DNA of 64,000 nucleotides from Odontesthes bonariensis (Eukaryota; Chordata; Actinopteri; Atheriniformes; Atherinopsidae), in assembly GCF_027942865.1 (NCBI RefSeq), contig NC_134525.1:33533714-33597713 (forward strand), written 5' to 3'. This document shows, in pieces, positions 38,724 to 47,129 of this stretch. The notes under the pieces were generated by a model, which saw only the letters and a list, made by a program, of their open reading frames with translations, made no database searches and was not told the DNA's origin. Within the stretch, counting starts at the first letter, position 1. Every line of letters begins with the position of its first letter. A program made the translations under genes and the position numbers.

Positions 38724-38799
38724 GAGGGTTTTGCTCATTGAGACTTTCCCCCTTTTTTAGCCAAAAAATCAAAACAATTAGACAAAACATTAACGCAAC

Positions 38800-39258
38800 A
38801 AAGACAAACAAGAAAACTAATCTGTGTCTAAAACCTATAAATAACCTTGACGTTATGTCACAATTTAATATTGTTAATTTAAAAATCCTAGAGGAAACAG
38901 TTCAGCAGCTGAAATCAACAACTTGTTCTCTGGACATAATACCATCCGACTTTTTAAAAACTGTTTTTACCTCAGTAGAAAGTGATCTCCTACGAATAGT
39001 TAACAGCTCACTGGCATCAGGCATTTTTCCCAAGTCACTAAAGACAGCTGCCATTAAGCCACTCCTAAAGAAGAGAACTCTAGACGCCTCTATGATGAAC
39101 AACTACAGACCTGTCTCTAACCTCTCTTTTATATCCAAGATTATTGAGAAAGTTGTATTTAACCAGCTCAATGACTTTCTGAATGAAAGTGGAAGTCTTG
39201 ATAACTTTCAATCAGGCTTCAGACGTCATCACAGCACTGAAACAGCTCTGGTCAAAGT
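38800..39258 (+). pseudogene. L2 reverse transcriptase, N-terminal part (outer element)
   Basis: Translation gives the fingers region of an L2 RT, with LLKKRTLDASMMNNYRPVSN, FISKIIEKVVFNQL and FQSGFRRHHSTETALVKV. The frame is cut at the insertion of the inner L2 after ...ALVKVL and continues at 42178. The endonuclease and N-terminus were lost by 5' truncation. Confidence 0.9.
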
Positions 39259-39263
39259 GTTAA

Positions 39264-42172
39264 GGCAAGGCAAGGCAAGGCAATTTTATTTATAGAGCAC
39301 AATTCATACACAGGGCAATTCAAAGTGCTTTACAGCTACATAAAATCACAAGAAGGCAATAAAACCATTAAAAAGGAATAAAAAAAAAATAAAAGAAAGA
39401 AATTTAAAACCCATTAAAACAATCATTAAGTAATTAAAAAGTGAAGAGTGCAGATAAAATACTTTCAGGTGTCATATGCACAGCTAAATAGAACTGTTTT
39501 CAGCCTGGATTTAAACATTGTCAGAGTTGAGGCCTGTCTCACATCTTCTGGAAGACTGTTCCAGATTTTAGGGGCATAAAACTGAAACGCAGCCTCACCT
39601 TGTTTAGTCCTGACTCTGGGCACCAGCAGGAGACCCCTCCCTGAGGTTCTCAGAGCCCGAGTTGGTTCATATGGCTCTAACATGTCAGAGATGTACTTTG
39701 GCGCTTGACCGTGAAGAGACTTGTACACAAGCAGAGCTGTTTTAAAGTCTATTCTCTGAGCGACAGGAAGCCAGTGCAGAGACCTGAGCACTGGACTAAT
39801 ATGGTCGTATTTCCTGGTTCTAGTCAGGACTCGAGCAGCAGCGTTCTGGATGTACTGCAGCTGTCTTATAGCCCGTTTAGAGAGCCCAGTGAGCAGGCCG
39901 TTACAGTAGTCTAACCTGCTGGAGACAAACGCATGGATCAGTCTCTCTAAGTCTGGTTTAGACACTATTCCTTTGATTCTGGCAATGTTTTTTAGATGGT
40001 AAAAAGCTGCTGATGTTACAGATTTAATGTGGCTGTTAAAGTTCAGGTCTGAGTCCAATATTACCCCGAGATTTCTAACTTGATAGTAAGGTTTTAGAGA
40101 GAGAGTCTCAAGGTGACTGATAACACTTTCTCTTTGTTTCTGTGGGCCACAGACAATGATTTCGGTTTTGTCTGAGTTTAGCTGGAGGAAATTGTTTTGC
40201 ATCCACACACTGATCTGTTCGATGCAGCGACACAATGTATCTACAGGCCCGTGTTCTCCTGCAGTCAGTGACACGTAGATCTGAGTGTCATCTGCATAAT
40301 TGTGGTAGGACACATTATAGCTGCGTATTAGCTGGCCTAGTGGAAGCATGTACAGATTGAACAATACGGGTCCCAGGATTGACCCCTGGGGAACCCCACA
40401 GGTCATAGCCATTTGGTCTGAGACACAGTTACCAATTTCAACAAAATATTTCCTGTCCTCCAGATAGGACTTGAACCAGTTTAAAGCACGACCAGAGATT
40501 CCCACCCAGACTTCTAACCTCTGTAATAAAATCGCATGGTCAACTGTGTCAAAGGCAGCACTCAGGTCCAGCAGAACTAAGACTGTGACTCTACTTGCAT
40601 CTGTGTTCAGGCGGATGTCATTTGTCACCTTGATCAGAGCTGTCTCAGTGCTGTGGTGGGGCCTAAAGCCTGACTGGAAAGTATCAAAAGCATTGTTAGA
40701 CAGGAGAAAGTCACTAAGCTGTTGGTATACAACTTTTTCTAGAACTTTGCCTAAGAATGGCAGGTTTGATATGGGCCGGTAGTTGTTCAGTACTGTGGCA
40801 TCAAGATTGCTCTTCTTTAGAAGAGGCTTAATGACAGCAGTTTTTAAGGCATTTGGAAATGTTCCAGTCTGGAGTGAGATGTTGACTAGATGAGCAAGTT
40901 GTGGTAACAAACTGCTCAGCACAGACTTTAGGAATCTAGTGGGCAACTCATCAAGGCAGCACGTTGATGAACTCAGACTGCAGATGGTCTCTTCTACTGT
41001 TTTGTCAGTAACAGGTGTGAAATGTGTCAGCTCTAGGTGTCTAGCTGGCTGCAGAGTAGTTATTTGTGTTGTGGAAATTATTGCATTTTTAATGCCTTGA
41101 ACTTTGTCATTAAAGAATATTGCAAACTCATTACACTTGGATGTAGAAATGAGTTCTAAAGGCAGTGAAACTGGAGGGTTTGTTAATCTGTTTACTGTAG
41201 CAAACAGGACACGAGAGTTGTTACTGTAGTTTTTGATGATTTCAGAAAAATAACTCTCCCTTGTTCTACGCAAAGTCTGGTTGAACACACATAGCTTTTC
41301 TTTGTAAGTCTCATAATGAACCTGGAGCTTTGACTTGCGCCATTTCCGTTCGGCTCTCCGGCACTCCCTTTTCTGTGCCCTGACCGACTCTTCTTTCCTC
41401 CATGGCGCCCTTTGCCTACTTTTAACCATTCTAACCTTGACAGGAGCAATGGTATCCAAAACATTTAAGAGACTTGATGTGTAAGAGTTCAACAGATCAT
41501 CAACATCAGAACACAGGGTTTTCTCAAACCTAATCATTTCCATAAACTGTGTCCCTGTTCTGTCATTTATGAGTCTTCCCCGAACAACTGCAGACCCAGC
41601 TGGTGTTTTGGGTAAAGTAGATAGGTCGAAGAAAACACAGAAATGATCAGATAAAGCAACAACCACAACATTCACGTTTGAAATAACAACACCCCTTGAA
41701 ATGAGCACATCTAGAGTGTGCCCTCTGTTGTGGGTGGGCTCAGTCACATGCTGAGTTAGACCAAACATTTCAAGGACAGCAGTGAGCTCTTTAGCTTCCT
41801 TGTTATGCGCTACGTCCACATGCACATTCAAGTCCCCTGTTATGACTAAACAGTCAAAAGCAGTGCACACAATTGAAAGTAGTTCAGTAAAATCATCAAT
41901 AAAACAATTCTGTGGTGGTTTATAAATGGTGATATAAAGTATGGAAGATTGTTTTATCTCCATTTTGAATGACACATACTCAAATGACGAAAAAAACCCA
42001 AATGACAACTTGTGGGTGGGTATATTGTCCCTGAACATGGCACAAACACCCCTACCCCTCTGGTTTTCTCGTGTTTCAGACACAAAATTGAAGTGAGGTG
42101 GACTAGACTCAATCAGGACTGCATTTGCTGTGTTTTTGTCGAGCCACGTCTCAGTTAAAAACATAAAATCAA
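39264..42172 (-). mobile_element. L2-clade LINE (inner), 5'-truncated, nested in the outer L2
   Basis: A minus-strand L2 of about 2.9 kb. Its 3' end is at the left, with three ggcaa repeats followed by the tail complement agagcacaattcataca and aaagtgctttacag. A 5-bp duplication gttaa flanks it (39259-39263 and 42173-42177) and restores the outer coding frame when the insert is removed. The 5' end falls inside the endonuclease domain. Confidence 0.92.
39465..42164 (-). CDS. L2 ORF2 endonuclease-reverse transcriptase, 899 codons, 5'-truncated
   Basis: One uninterrupted frame covers most of L2 ORF2. Residues 1 to about 190 are an APE-type endonuclease lacking its first strand (FLTETWLD, VITGDLNVHVD, LSDHFCVFFDL). 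RT motifs follow: LLDLSAAFDTVDH near residue 535, GVPQGSILGPVLFNLYMLPL near 585 and YADDTQIYVS near 623. The C-terminal part has the family pattern LDYCNGLLTGLSKRAIRQLQ. The first ATG is simply the first one left after truncation, so this is not a complete protein and has no promoter of its own. The lack of stops over 2.7 kb indicates a recent insertion or recent activity of the family. Confidence 0.92.
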   Translation of the reverse strand: MFLTETWLDKNTANAVLIESSPPHFNFVSETRENQRGRGVCAMFRDNIPTHKLSFGFFSSFEYVSFKMEIKQSSILYITIYKPPQNCFIDDFTELLSIVCTAFDCLVITGDLNVHVDVAHNKEAKELTAVLEMFGLTQHVTEPTHNRGHTLDVLISRGVVISNVNVVVVALSDHFCVFFDLSTLPKTPAGSAVVRGRLINDRTGTQFMEMIRFEKTLCSDVDDLLNSYTSSLLNVLDTIAPVKVRMVKSRQRAPWRKEESVRAQKRECRRAERKWRKSKLQVHYETYKEKLCVFNQTLRRTRESYFSEIIKNYSNNSRVLFATVNRLTNPPVSLPLELISTSKCNEFAIFFNDKVQGIKNAIISTTQITTLQPARHLELTHFTPVTDKTVEETICSLSSSTCCLDELPTRFLKSVLSSLLPQLAHLVNISLQTGTFPNALKTAVIKPLLKKSNLDATVLNNYRPISNLPFLGKVLEKVVYQQLSDFLLSNNAFDTFQSGFRPHHSTETALIKVTNDIRLNTDASRVTVLVLLDLSAAFDTVDHAILLQRLEVWVGISGRALNWFKSYLEDRKYFVEIGNCVSDQMAMTCGVPQGSILGPVLFNLYMLPLGQLIRSYNVSYHNYADDTQIYVSLTAGEHGPVDTLCRCIEQISVWMQNNFLQLNSDKTEIIVCGPQKQRESVISHLETLSLKPYYQVRNLGVILDSDLNFNSHIKSVTSAAFYHLKNIARIKGIVSKPDLERLIHAFVSSRLDYCNGLLTGLSKRAIRQLQYIQNAAARVLTRTRKYDHISPVLRSLHWLPVAQRIDFKTALLVYKSLHGQAPKYISDMLEPYEPTRALRTSGRGLLLVPRVRTKQGEAAFQFYAPKIWNSLPEDVRQASTLTMFKSRLKTVLFSCAYDT

Positions 42173-42177
42173 GTTAA

Positions 42178-43331
42178 ACGACATTAGGTTGAATACTGAT
42201 TCTGGTAATGTTTCAGTCCTGGTTCTGTTGGACCTCAGCGCTGCGTTTGAGACTGTAGATCACAGAATCCTGTTGCACAGGCTGGAAAACTGGGTTGGAC
42301 TTTCTGGAGCGGTCCTTAACTGGTTCAGGTCCTACTTAGAAGGCCGGAGTTATTTTGTTACTATTGGCAGCTATGAATCTGAGCGAGTGGCCATGACTTG
42401 TGGAGTCCCCCAGGGGTCAATTCTTGGACCTCTTCTGTTTAACTTGTATATGCTCCCTTTGGGTCAGATATTGCAGAATTTTAACATCAATTATCACAGT
42501 TATGCAGACGATACACAACTTTATGTGTCTCTGTCACCGGACGACTGCAGCCCAGCAGACGTACTGTGTCAGTGTCTGGAGGAAGTAAACACCTGGATGA
42601 GAGATAATTTTCTACAATTAAATGAAGACAAAACTGAGATCATTCTGTTTGGTAGCAAAGAGAAGAAGGTCAGCGTTGGTAAATATCTTGAGACTCGGGA
42701 CCTTATAATCACTGACCAAGTTGGTAACCTCGGAGTGTTGATAGACTCAGATCTGACTTTCAGCAGCCACATCAAAGCTGTCACCAAGGCAGCTTTTTAC
42801 CACCTCAGAAATATCAACAGAATTAAAGGTTTCCTCTCCCAAAAAGACCAGGAGAAACTCATCCATGCATTCATCTCCAGTAGACTCGATTACTGTAACG
42901 CTCTTTTAACTGGACTTCCCAAAAAGAGCATTAAACATCTGCAGCTCATCCAGAACGCTGCTGCTAGAGTTTTAACCCGGACTAAGAGATCTGAACACAT
43001 CACACCAGTGTTAAAATCTTTACACTGGCTTCCAGTCAGTCACAGAATAGATTTTAAAAGCCTGCTGATGGTTTACAAATCCCAGAATGGTTTAGGCCCA
43101 AAATACATCTGTGATATGTTCAGAGAATATAAACCCAGCAGAGCACTTAGATCCAAGGACACAAGCCAGCTGGTCCAGTCCAGAGTCCAAACTAAACATG
43201 GAGAAGCAGCATTTAGCTGTTATGCTGCAAATAAGTGGAACAAACTGCCACTGGAGATTAAACTTTCACCAAATGTAGACATTTTTAAATCCAGGTTAAA
43301 AACTTTTCTTTTCTCATGTGTCTATGCATGA
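42178..43331 (+). pseudogene. L2 reverse transcriptase, C-terminal part (outer element)
   Basis: Continues the outer L2 frame after the inner insertion. It has LLDLSAAFETVDHRILL (the catalytic Asp of motif A falls at AAFE/TVD, with E in place of the usual D), GVPQGSILGPLLFNLYMLPL, YADDTQLYVS and the C-terminal domain through LKTFLFSCVYA. The stop at 43331 is followed by a 190-bp 3' UTR and tail. The D-to-E change in motif A suggests the copy was impaired or has decayed. Confidence 0.88.
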
Positions 43332-43524
43332 AATATCTTTTAACTTAGCTAGACTGTTGCCTGATTTTAAATTCATTTAAATGATTTTACTTGTTTCTCT
43401 TTATATTCTTTTATGTATTTTAATGCTTCTTGCACTCCCTGCTGCAATGCTTTTATTTTACGTAAAGCACTTTGAACTGTTTGTACATGAAATGTGCTAT
43501 ACAAATAAATTTGATTTGATTTGA

Positions 43525-43950
43525 TTCTCTGAAGAGCAGAGGATTGGCAGTGTTTTCTTCATACTGCTTTAAATGCCACAGGTGTCACTGGCAACAACTC
43601 AAATGTGAACCCTTCCTTACGTTAATGGTAGGCAGTATAGCCCCACTCATCCCCACCTTTGACCCTCAACAGGATTAACTGGATATGAAAACTACATGCT
43701 TTTATGTCACAGGAATAAAATAAGTCTATCAGTAAACCCTACCAGACACCTTTTGCAAAGTTGGAAAAGTCAACCAATGTGTTGCTCTTTTACTACCTTT
43801 TGAAGCCAATTTGTTTGGGGCCATACCGCTGGTGCTGTGACCAAGTCCTGAAAACCATAGCCAACAGCAATCTACAGTAGAATGTCACAATGCAACCACA
43901 TTAGGCCCACTGCGTACATAGGTTTTTAAAGCCATCTCTAGATCGTCAGT

Positions 43951-43955
<5 letters not shown>
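43525..43955 (+). repeat. Right-hand remnant of the split satellite unit
   Basis: The satellite unit resumes here from ttctctgaagagcagagg and runs to cgtcagtctctgat, stopping before the tRNA position. It is more diverged than the array units (ccaatttgtttgg, cagacaccttttgc, agcaatctacag), as expected for the edge of an array that no longer exchanges with the rest. Confidence 0.92.

Positions 43956-44019
<64 letters not shown>
43956..44019. repeat. (TA)n microsatellite, 32 repeats
   Basis: A pure 64-bp TA tract marks the end of the satellite array. Confidence 0.97.
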
Positions 44020-44021
<2 letters not shown>

Positions 44022-44231
44022 TGAGCCTGTCCCGGACGTGCTTAACTGAGGAACGTGTTATTCTCCAAATGTTTATGTTTGACCATTGTTCATCTCCTAT
44101 CTAGACACATTGAACCTGACACTCTTCCGAACCTCTGTTAAGTGTCAGATACTACAACAATCCAAGTTTTTTTTACGCCACTCTGCACCACTCTTTGACC
44201 TCCACTGGCTACCCTTGACTAAAACAGAACT
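44020..44231. other. Unassigned stretch
   Basis: Between the (TA)n tract and the next L2 fragment. A short piece around 44190-44220 translates as FDLHWLPLTK, which resembles the L2 C-terminal motif SLHWLPV, but the order relative to the following RT fragment is wrong. It may be debris of another L2 copy. Nothing else is recognised. Confidence 0.4.
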
Positions 44232-44603
44232 TTGTCTGTGCTTGTCCTGTTGGATCTCAGTGCTGCATTTGACACCCTTGATCACAGCATTCTGTTACAG
44301 AGACTTGAACATGTTATTGGGATTAAAGAAACAACATTAGACTGGTTTAAGTCACATATATCTGATAGATTCCAGTTTATTCTAAATAAACAATCTTCCT
44401 CACACACCAGAGTAAGACTTGGAGTTCCTCAGGGTTCTGTGGTTGGACCGATTCTTTTCACTTTATACATGCTTCCATTAGGTAACATTATTAGACAACA
44501 TGGCATAAAGTTCCATTGCTATGCTGATGACACTCAGCTGTACTTATCTATGAAACCAGATGAACCCAATTGGTTGGTCAGACTACAAGCATGTCGTAAA
44601 GAC
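44232..44603 (+). pseudogene. L2-clade RT fragment, left of the Harbinger insertion
   Basis: Translation shows RT motif A LLDLSAAFDTLDHSILL, GVPQGSVVGPILFTLYMLPL and YADDTQLYLSMKPDE. The subfamily differs from the two L2s at 38.8-43.5 kb (SDRFQFILN in place of GRSYFVTIG). The frame is interrupted at KDL by the Harbinger element and continues at 46880 as MTQNCLLLNSDKTEV. Confidence 0.88.
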
Positions 44604-44882
44604 CTGGGGCCTCATTTACAAAGACTTGTGTGGATTTCCTACTGAAACATGGCGTACGCTCAAACTCAAATGACCTCCAACGTCAGATGTACGAATCTGT
44701 GCGCACGCAACAATCCAAGCACATTTCCTTTGTACATCCCAATCAACGTGAAATTGAGCGCACATGTCGGAGCACCTGACTCCTCCCTGTCCACGCCCCT
44801 ACTTAAATACACAAATCATATTTACATGAGCCCTGCACCTGCGATTTCCCTCACTGTACGATTAGAAAATAAAGAAAAAAGA

Positions 44883-45572
44883 ATGAATAAGACGGGAAAA
44901 AAGAAGAACTTCACGGAAAGCGAGATCTCGGTGCTACTTTCTGAAGTGGAGGCGCACAAAAATGTGTTCTTTGGCACGCTGTCCTCCAGCATGAGCAGCA
45001 AACTAAGAGGAGTGGGTGGGAGAGCCTGAGGCTGTCAATGCTGGGGGGTCTGAGAAGCCTCACAAGCAGAGGTGAAGAAGAAGTGGTCCCACATTAAGGT
45101 GGATGTGAAGAAGAAGTGGTCCCACATTAAGGTGGATGTGAAGAAGAAGTGGTCCCACATTAAGGTGGAGGTGAAGAAGAAGTGGTCCCACATTAAGGTG
45201 GAGGTGAAGAAGAAGTGGTCCCACATTAAGGTGGATGTGAAGAAGAAGTGGTCCCACATTAAGGTGGAGGTGAAGAAGAAGTGGTCCCACATTAAGGTGG
45301 AGGTGAAGAAGAAGTGGTCCCACATTAAGGTGGAGGTGAAGAAGAAGTGGTCCCACATTAAGGTGGAGGTGAAGAAGAAGTGGTCCCACATTAAGGTGGA
45401 TGTGAAGAAGAAGTGGTCCCACATTAAGGTGGAGGTGAAGCGGAGACTGGCTGCCCACCGCCGTAGTGTGGCCAAAACAGACGTGGAACCGACTCCGTTT
45501 GAACAGAGAGTCGGGGCAACTATGGGTGACGCTGCTCTCTCTGGGGTGGTGGGAACACATGAGGGCGACTGA
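44883..45572 (+). pseudogene. Harbinger Myb/SANT-like DNA-binding protein, broken and expanded
   Basis: Codons from 44883 read KKKNFTESEISVLLSEVEAH then KNVFFGTLSSSMSSK, the start of the Myb-like domain that Harbinger elements use to bring transposase to its ends. The frame stops at 45029 and the middle of the domain is lost through frameshifts. From 45072 another frame resumes with VKKKWSHIKVEV repeated eleven times, then RRLAAHRRSV, TPFEQRV and MGDAALSGVV, the usual C-terminal part. The normal protein has the KKKWSHIKV element once. Confidence 0.85.
45072..45434 (+). repeat. 33-bp minisatellite, 11 copies, inside the Myb-like gene
   Basis: Eleven exact-length units of gtgaagaagaagtggtccca continuing cattaaggtgga(g/t). 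The only variation I see is the last base, giving Glu or Asp. Because 33 is divisible by three, the expansion keeps the reading frame. Confidence 0.96.
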
Positions 45573-46059
45573 TTACCCCCAAGCTAAATACCGATGTTTT
45601 AGTGTAACTCACAACAACGTGTTCATACAGTAACGTGCAGAAGTGCGCCGGGGAAAAGGTGAGGCTGATTAAGACATTTCACACTTTAGGCACGGGGTTA
45701 TTAATATATGCCCACAGAGACGATCAGGGGCTTGTTAGAAAGATCTTAAGCTGAAGTTTAACCAGGAAGAAACTAACTTTAACCACCGACTATGATGCTG
45801 TGAAGACGGGATAGAAATTGGGGGCACACATGCTCAATGCATGTCACGGGGAATAATATTAGGACAATTACAAGAATAAAGTTATTCACCAAGAAGCCAA
45901 CCATCGCGCACAGTGCCACCTTGTAGTCTGTTCCCAACAATACTGTTACTCAGAATGTATGAATCGTGCGTTGAACCAGGCCACCTCGCCACAATGCTGG
46001 TTAATTGCATTTACGCATCACATATGATCTGTACATTGATCGAATGAAAATGTTTCCTG
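45573..46059. other. Non-coding middle of the Harbinger element
   Basis: It lies between the two convergent gene remnants. The missing catalytic C-terminal half of the transposase should be here, but I cannot recognise it in any frame. Confidence 0.5.
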
Positions 46060-46520
46060 TTAACATACAAATTCATCATGTGATGGCGCTTTTATAGCAA
46101 TGTGTGTGCAGTGGATAGCTCCAATTACAAAACCGGCTCTTGCTTCAAATTGAGCTTTAATGTTGGCCTGTTGGGAATTTGATATACGTGGCTGAGATCC
46201 GGATAATTATGTCCCACACGGCTGGCATGGCTCGGCTCAGGGTAGACTGGCACAGTCCCAATCGGTTGGCCAGCTGCCTCTGGAATGCCCCGGTTGGAAC
46301 CCCAGTGTGCACATCACCTGTGAGCACAGGAAGCGCATGGCTCCTCGCTGTGTTGCACTCCAACGCCGGCCGCAGCTCTGCGCACAGTTCTAGGAGGATT
46401 TCCCTCAAAACGGCTAATGAGTCGCCATCATGTGCCAGCAAATCCTCTCTGTCTAGTGAACACACGCTCTCTTCGAATTGCACCATTTGCAAAGTCTTCT
46501 AATACTGCTAAAGCAGCCAT
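46060..46520 (-). pseudogene. Harbinger transposase, N-terminal half only
   Basis: The start MAALAVLEDFANGAIRRE at 46520 is the typical N-terminus. After a frameshift the sequence reads ELCAELRPALE, ARSHALPVLTGD, GAFQRQLANRLGLCQSTLSR (a helix-turn-helix) and YIKFPTGQ. Further on, in another frame, it reads GAIHCTHIAIKAP. The first catalytic aspartate of the DDE triad normally sits in GAIDCTHI, so it is His here. The rest of the catalytic domain is missing. Confidence 0.85.
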
Positions 46521-46876
46521 TGTTTTTAATGGTATGCATTGCACCACTTTGCGCTGCTTTTATATCCGCTCGTGTAATTGCAGACACACGTGCGTTAATT
46601 GTTTATCAGTATTAATTGTTCATCTATCTCAAATGTGCACATCACTGTCTGAGGACTAATTGTTTTCACATTTATTTATTATAACAGTTTCCCAACATCA
46701 CCTTAGGTGTCGCCAAAGAATCAACAGCTGTAGAAAAGTGCGTCCGCCAGCCCTGAAGTTGGCGTGAGGCACCGCACATTTCCACGGTCATTTCGCTCTT
46801 GATACATCTGATCGTTGACGTGAAAAAGAGCGTACGCCACTATTTTGTGCGTACGCACCCCTTGTACATGAGGCCC
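46521..46876. other. Harbinger right flank and terminal repeat
   Basis: Upstream region of the transposase, running to the right terminal inverted repeat. It includes cgtacgccactattttgtgcgtacgc, which has inverted symmetry near the end. No gene is seen. Confidence 0.5.
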
Positions 46877-46879
46877 CTG

Positions 46880-46923
46880 ATGACTCAGAACTGTCTGCTT
46901 CTAAATTCAGACAAAACTGAAGT
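46880..46923 (+). pseudogene. L2 RT fragment, right of the Harbinger insertion
   Basis: Encodes MTQNCLLLNSDKTEV, the continuation of the fragment ending at 44603. It is cut off by the next L2 element. Confidence 0.85.
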
Positions 46924-47129
46924 AAGGCAAGGCAAGGCAAGGCATCTTTATTTATATAGCGCATTTCATACCACAGGCAACTCAATGTGCTTTACATAAA
47001 GACAAGGCATTTAAAAGAACAGCATAAAGCAGCATAAAAACAAGCAATTTAAAGAGAAAAAATAAATAAATAAAAAATAGAATAAAAATTAAAGCAATTA
47101 AAGAAGAGGGGAAAAAGAAATATATAAAC

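Larger units (their letters stand above)
1..38754 (+). repeat. Satellite array of ~617-bp units, one tRNA-Gly(UCC) per unit
   Basis: About 63 units of roughly 617-618 bp lie head to tail on one strand and start before the window. Recurrent landmarks in each unit are gaccctcaacaggattaac, ccctaccagacactgtttgc, gccaattggtttggggcc and a 72-nt tRNA-Gly(UCC) sequence. Units differ by a few per cent and fall into a limited set of variants, for example accgctggtgctg against the 2-nt shorter acaaggtgctg, and cttgtatgtcacaggaac against cttttatgtcacaggaat. There are no A tails or target-site duplications between units, so the array grew by tandem amplification and unequal exchange rather than by SINE retroposition. 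Outside the tRNA I recognise no gene in the unit. What the spacer came from is unknown. Whether the array is a working tRNA locus or a satellite that captured a tRNA cannot be settled from sequence. Confidence 0.97.
38755..43524 (+). mobile_element. L2-clade LINE (outer), 5'-truncated, split by a second L2
   Basis: This element interrupts a satellite unit. The unit stops at cccctt (38754) and resumes at ttctctgaagagcag (43525). The element begins inside the region between endonuclease and reverse transcriptase. It ends with a typical L2 3' tail: gtaaagcactttgaactg, then gctatacaaataaa, then three ttgat repeats at 43510-43524. Removing the inner insertion leaves about 1.86 kb. The 5' truncation is usual for target-primed reverse transcription. 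Apart from the insertion its coding frame is still open, so it is fairly young. Confidence 0.9.
44607..46876. mobile_element. PIF/Harbinger-type DNA transposon with Myb-like and transposase genes
   Basis: The ends are inverted repeats: GGGCCTCATTTACAAAG at the left, CTTGTACATGAGGCCC at the right. A looser inverted similarity (tggcgtacgctc, then tcagatgta) extends about 100 bp inwards. A 3-bp duplication CTG flanks it (44604-44606 and 46877-46879). Inside are a Myb/SANT-like gene on the plus strand and a Harbinger transposase on the minus strand, the convergent pair typical of this superfamily. The canonical Harbinger target duplication is TTA or TAA, so CTG points to a variant group. Both genes are broken, so the copy is dead. 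Confidence 0.88.

Noticed and set aside
322-38738. 63-residue minus-strand frames, one per unit
   Set aside because: They run antisense through the tRNA sequence and are shadows of it. Their residue changes simply report tRNA variants.
1-38754. CRISPR array or SINE cluster
   Set aside because: Units are ~617 bp with no short-repeat/unique-spacer structure. They are head to tail without A tails or target duplications. The sequence context is eukaryotic.
38642-38754. Upstream extension of the outer L2 frame into the satellite
   Set aside because: The frame is open through the tRNA copy by chance. L2 similarity starts only after the insertion point near 38755.
39705-40782. Plus-strand frames inside the inner L2
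   Set aside because: Antisense shadows of the 899-codon L2 frame.
44649-44882. N-terminal extension of the Harbinger Myb-like frame
   Set aside because: It covers the terminal inverted repeat and subterminal sequence. The family start MNKTGKKKNF fits the ATG at 44883.
45035-45572. Open frames on both strands (146-166 residues) over the 33-bp repeat
   Set aside because: A 33-bp unit without stops opens every frame over the array. Only the plus frame with KKKWSHIKV joins known Myb-like protein sequence.
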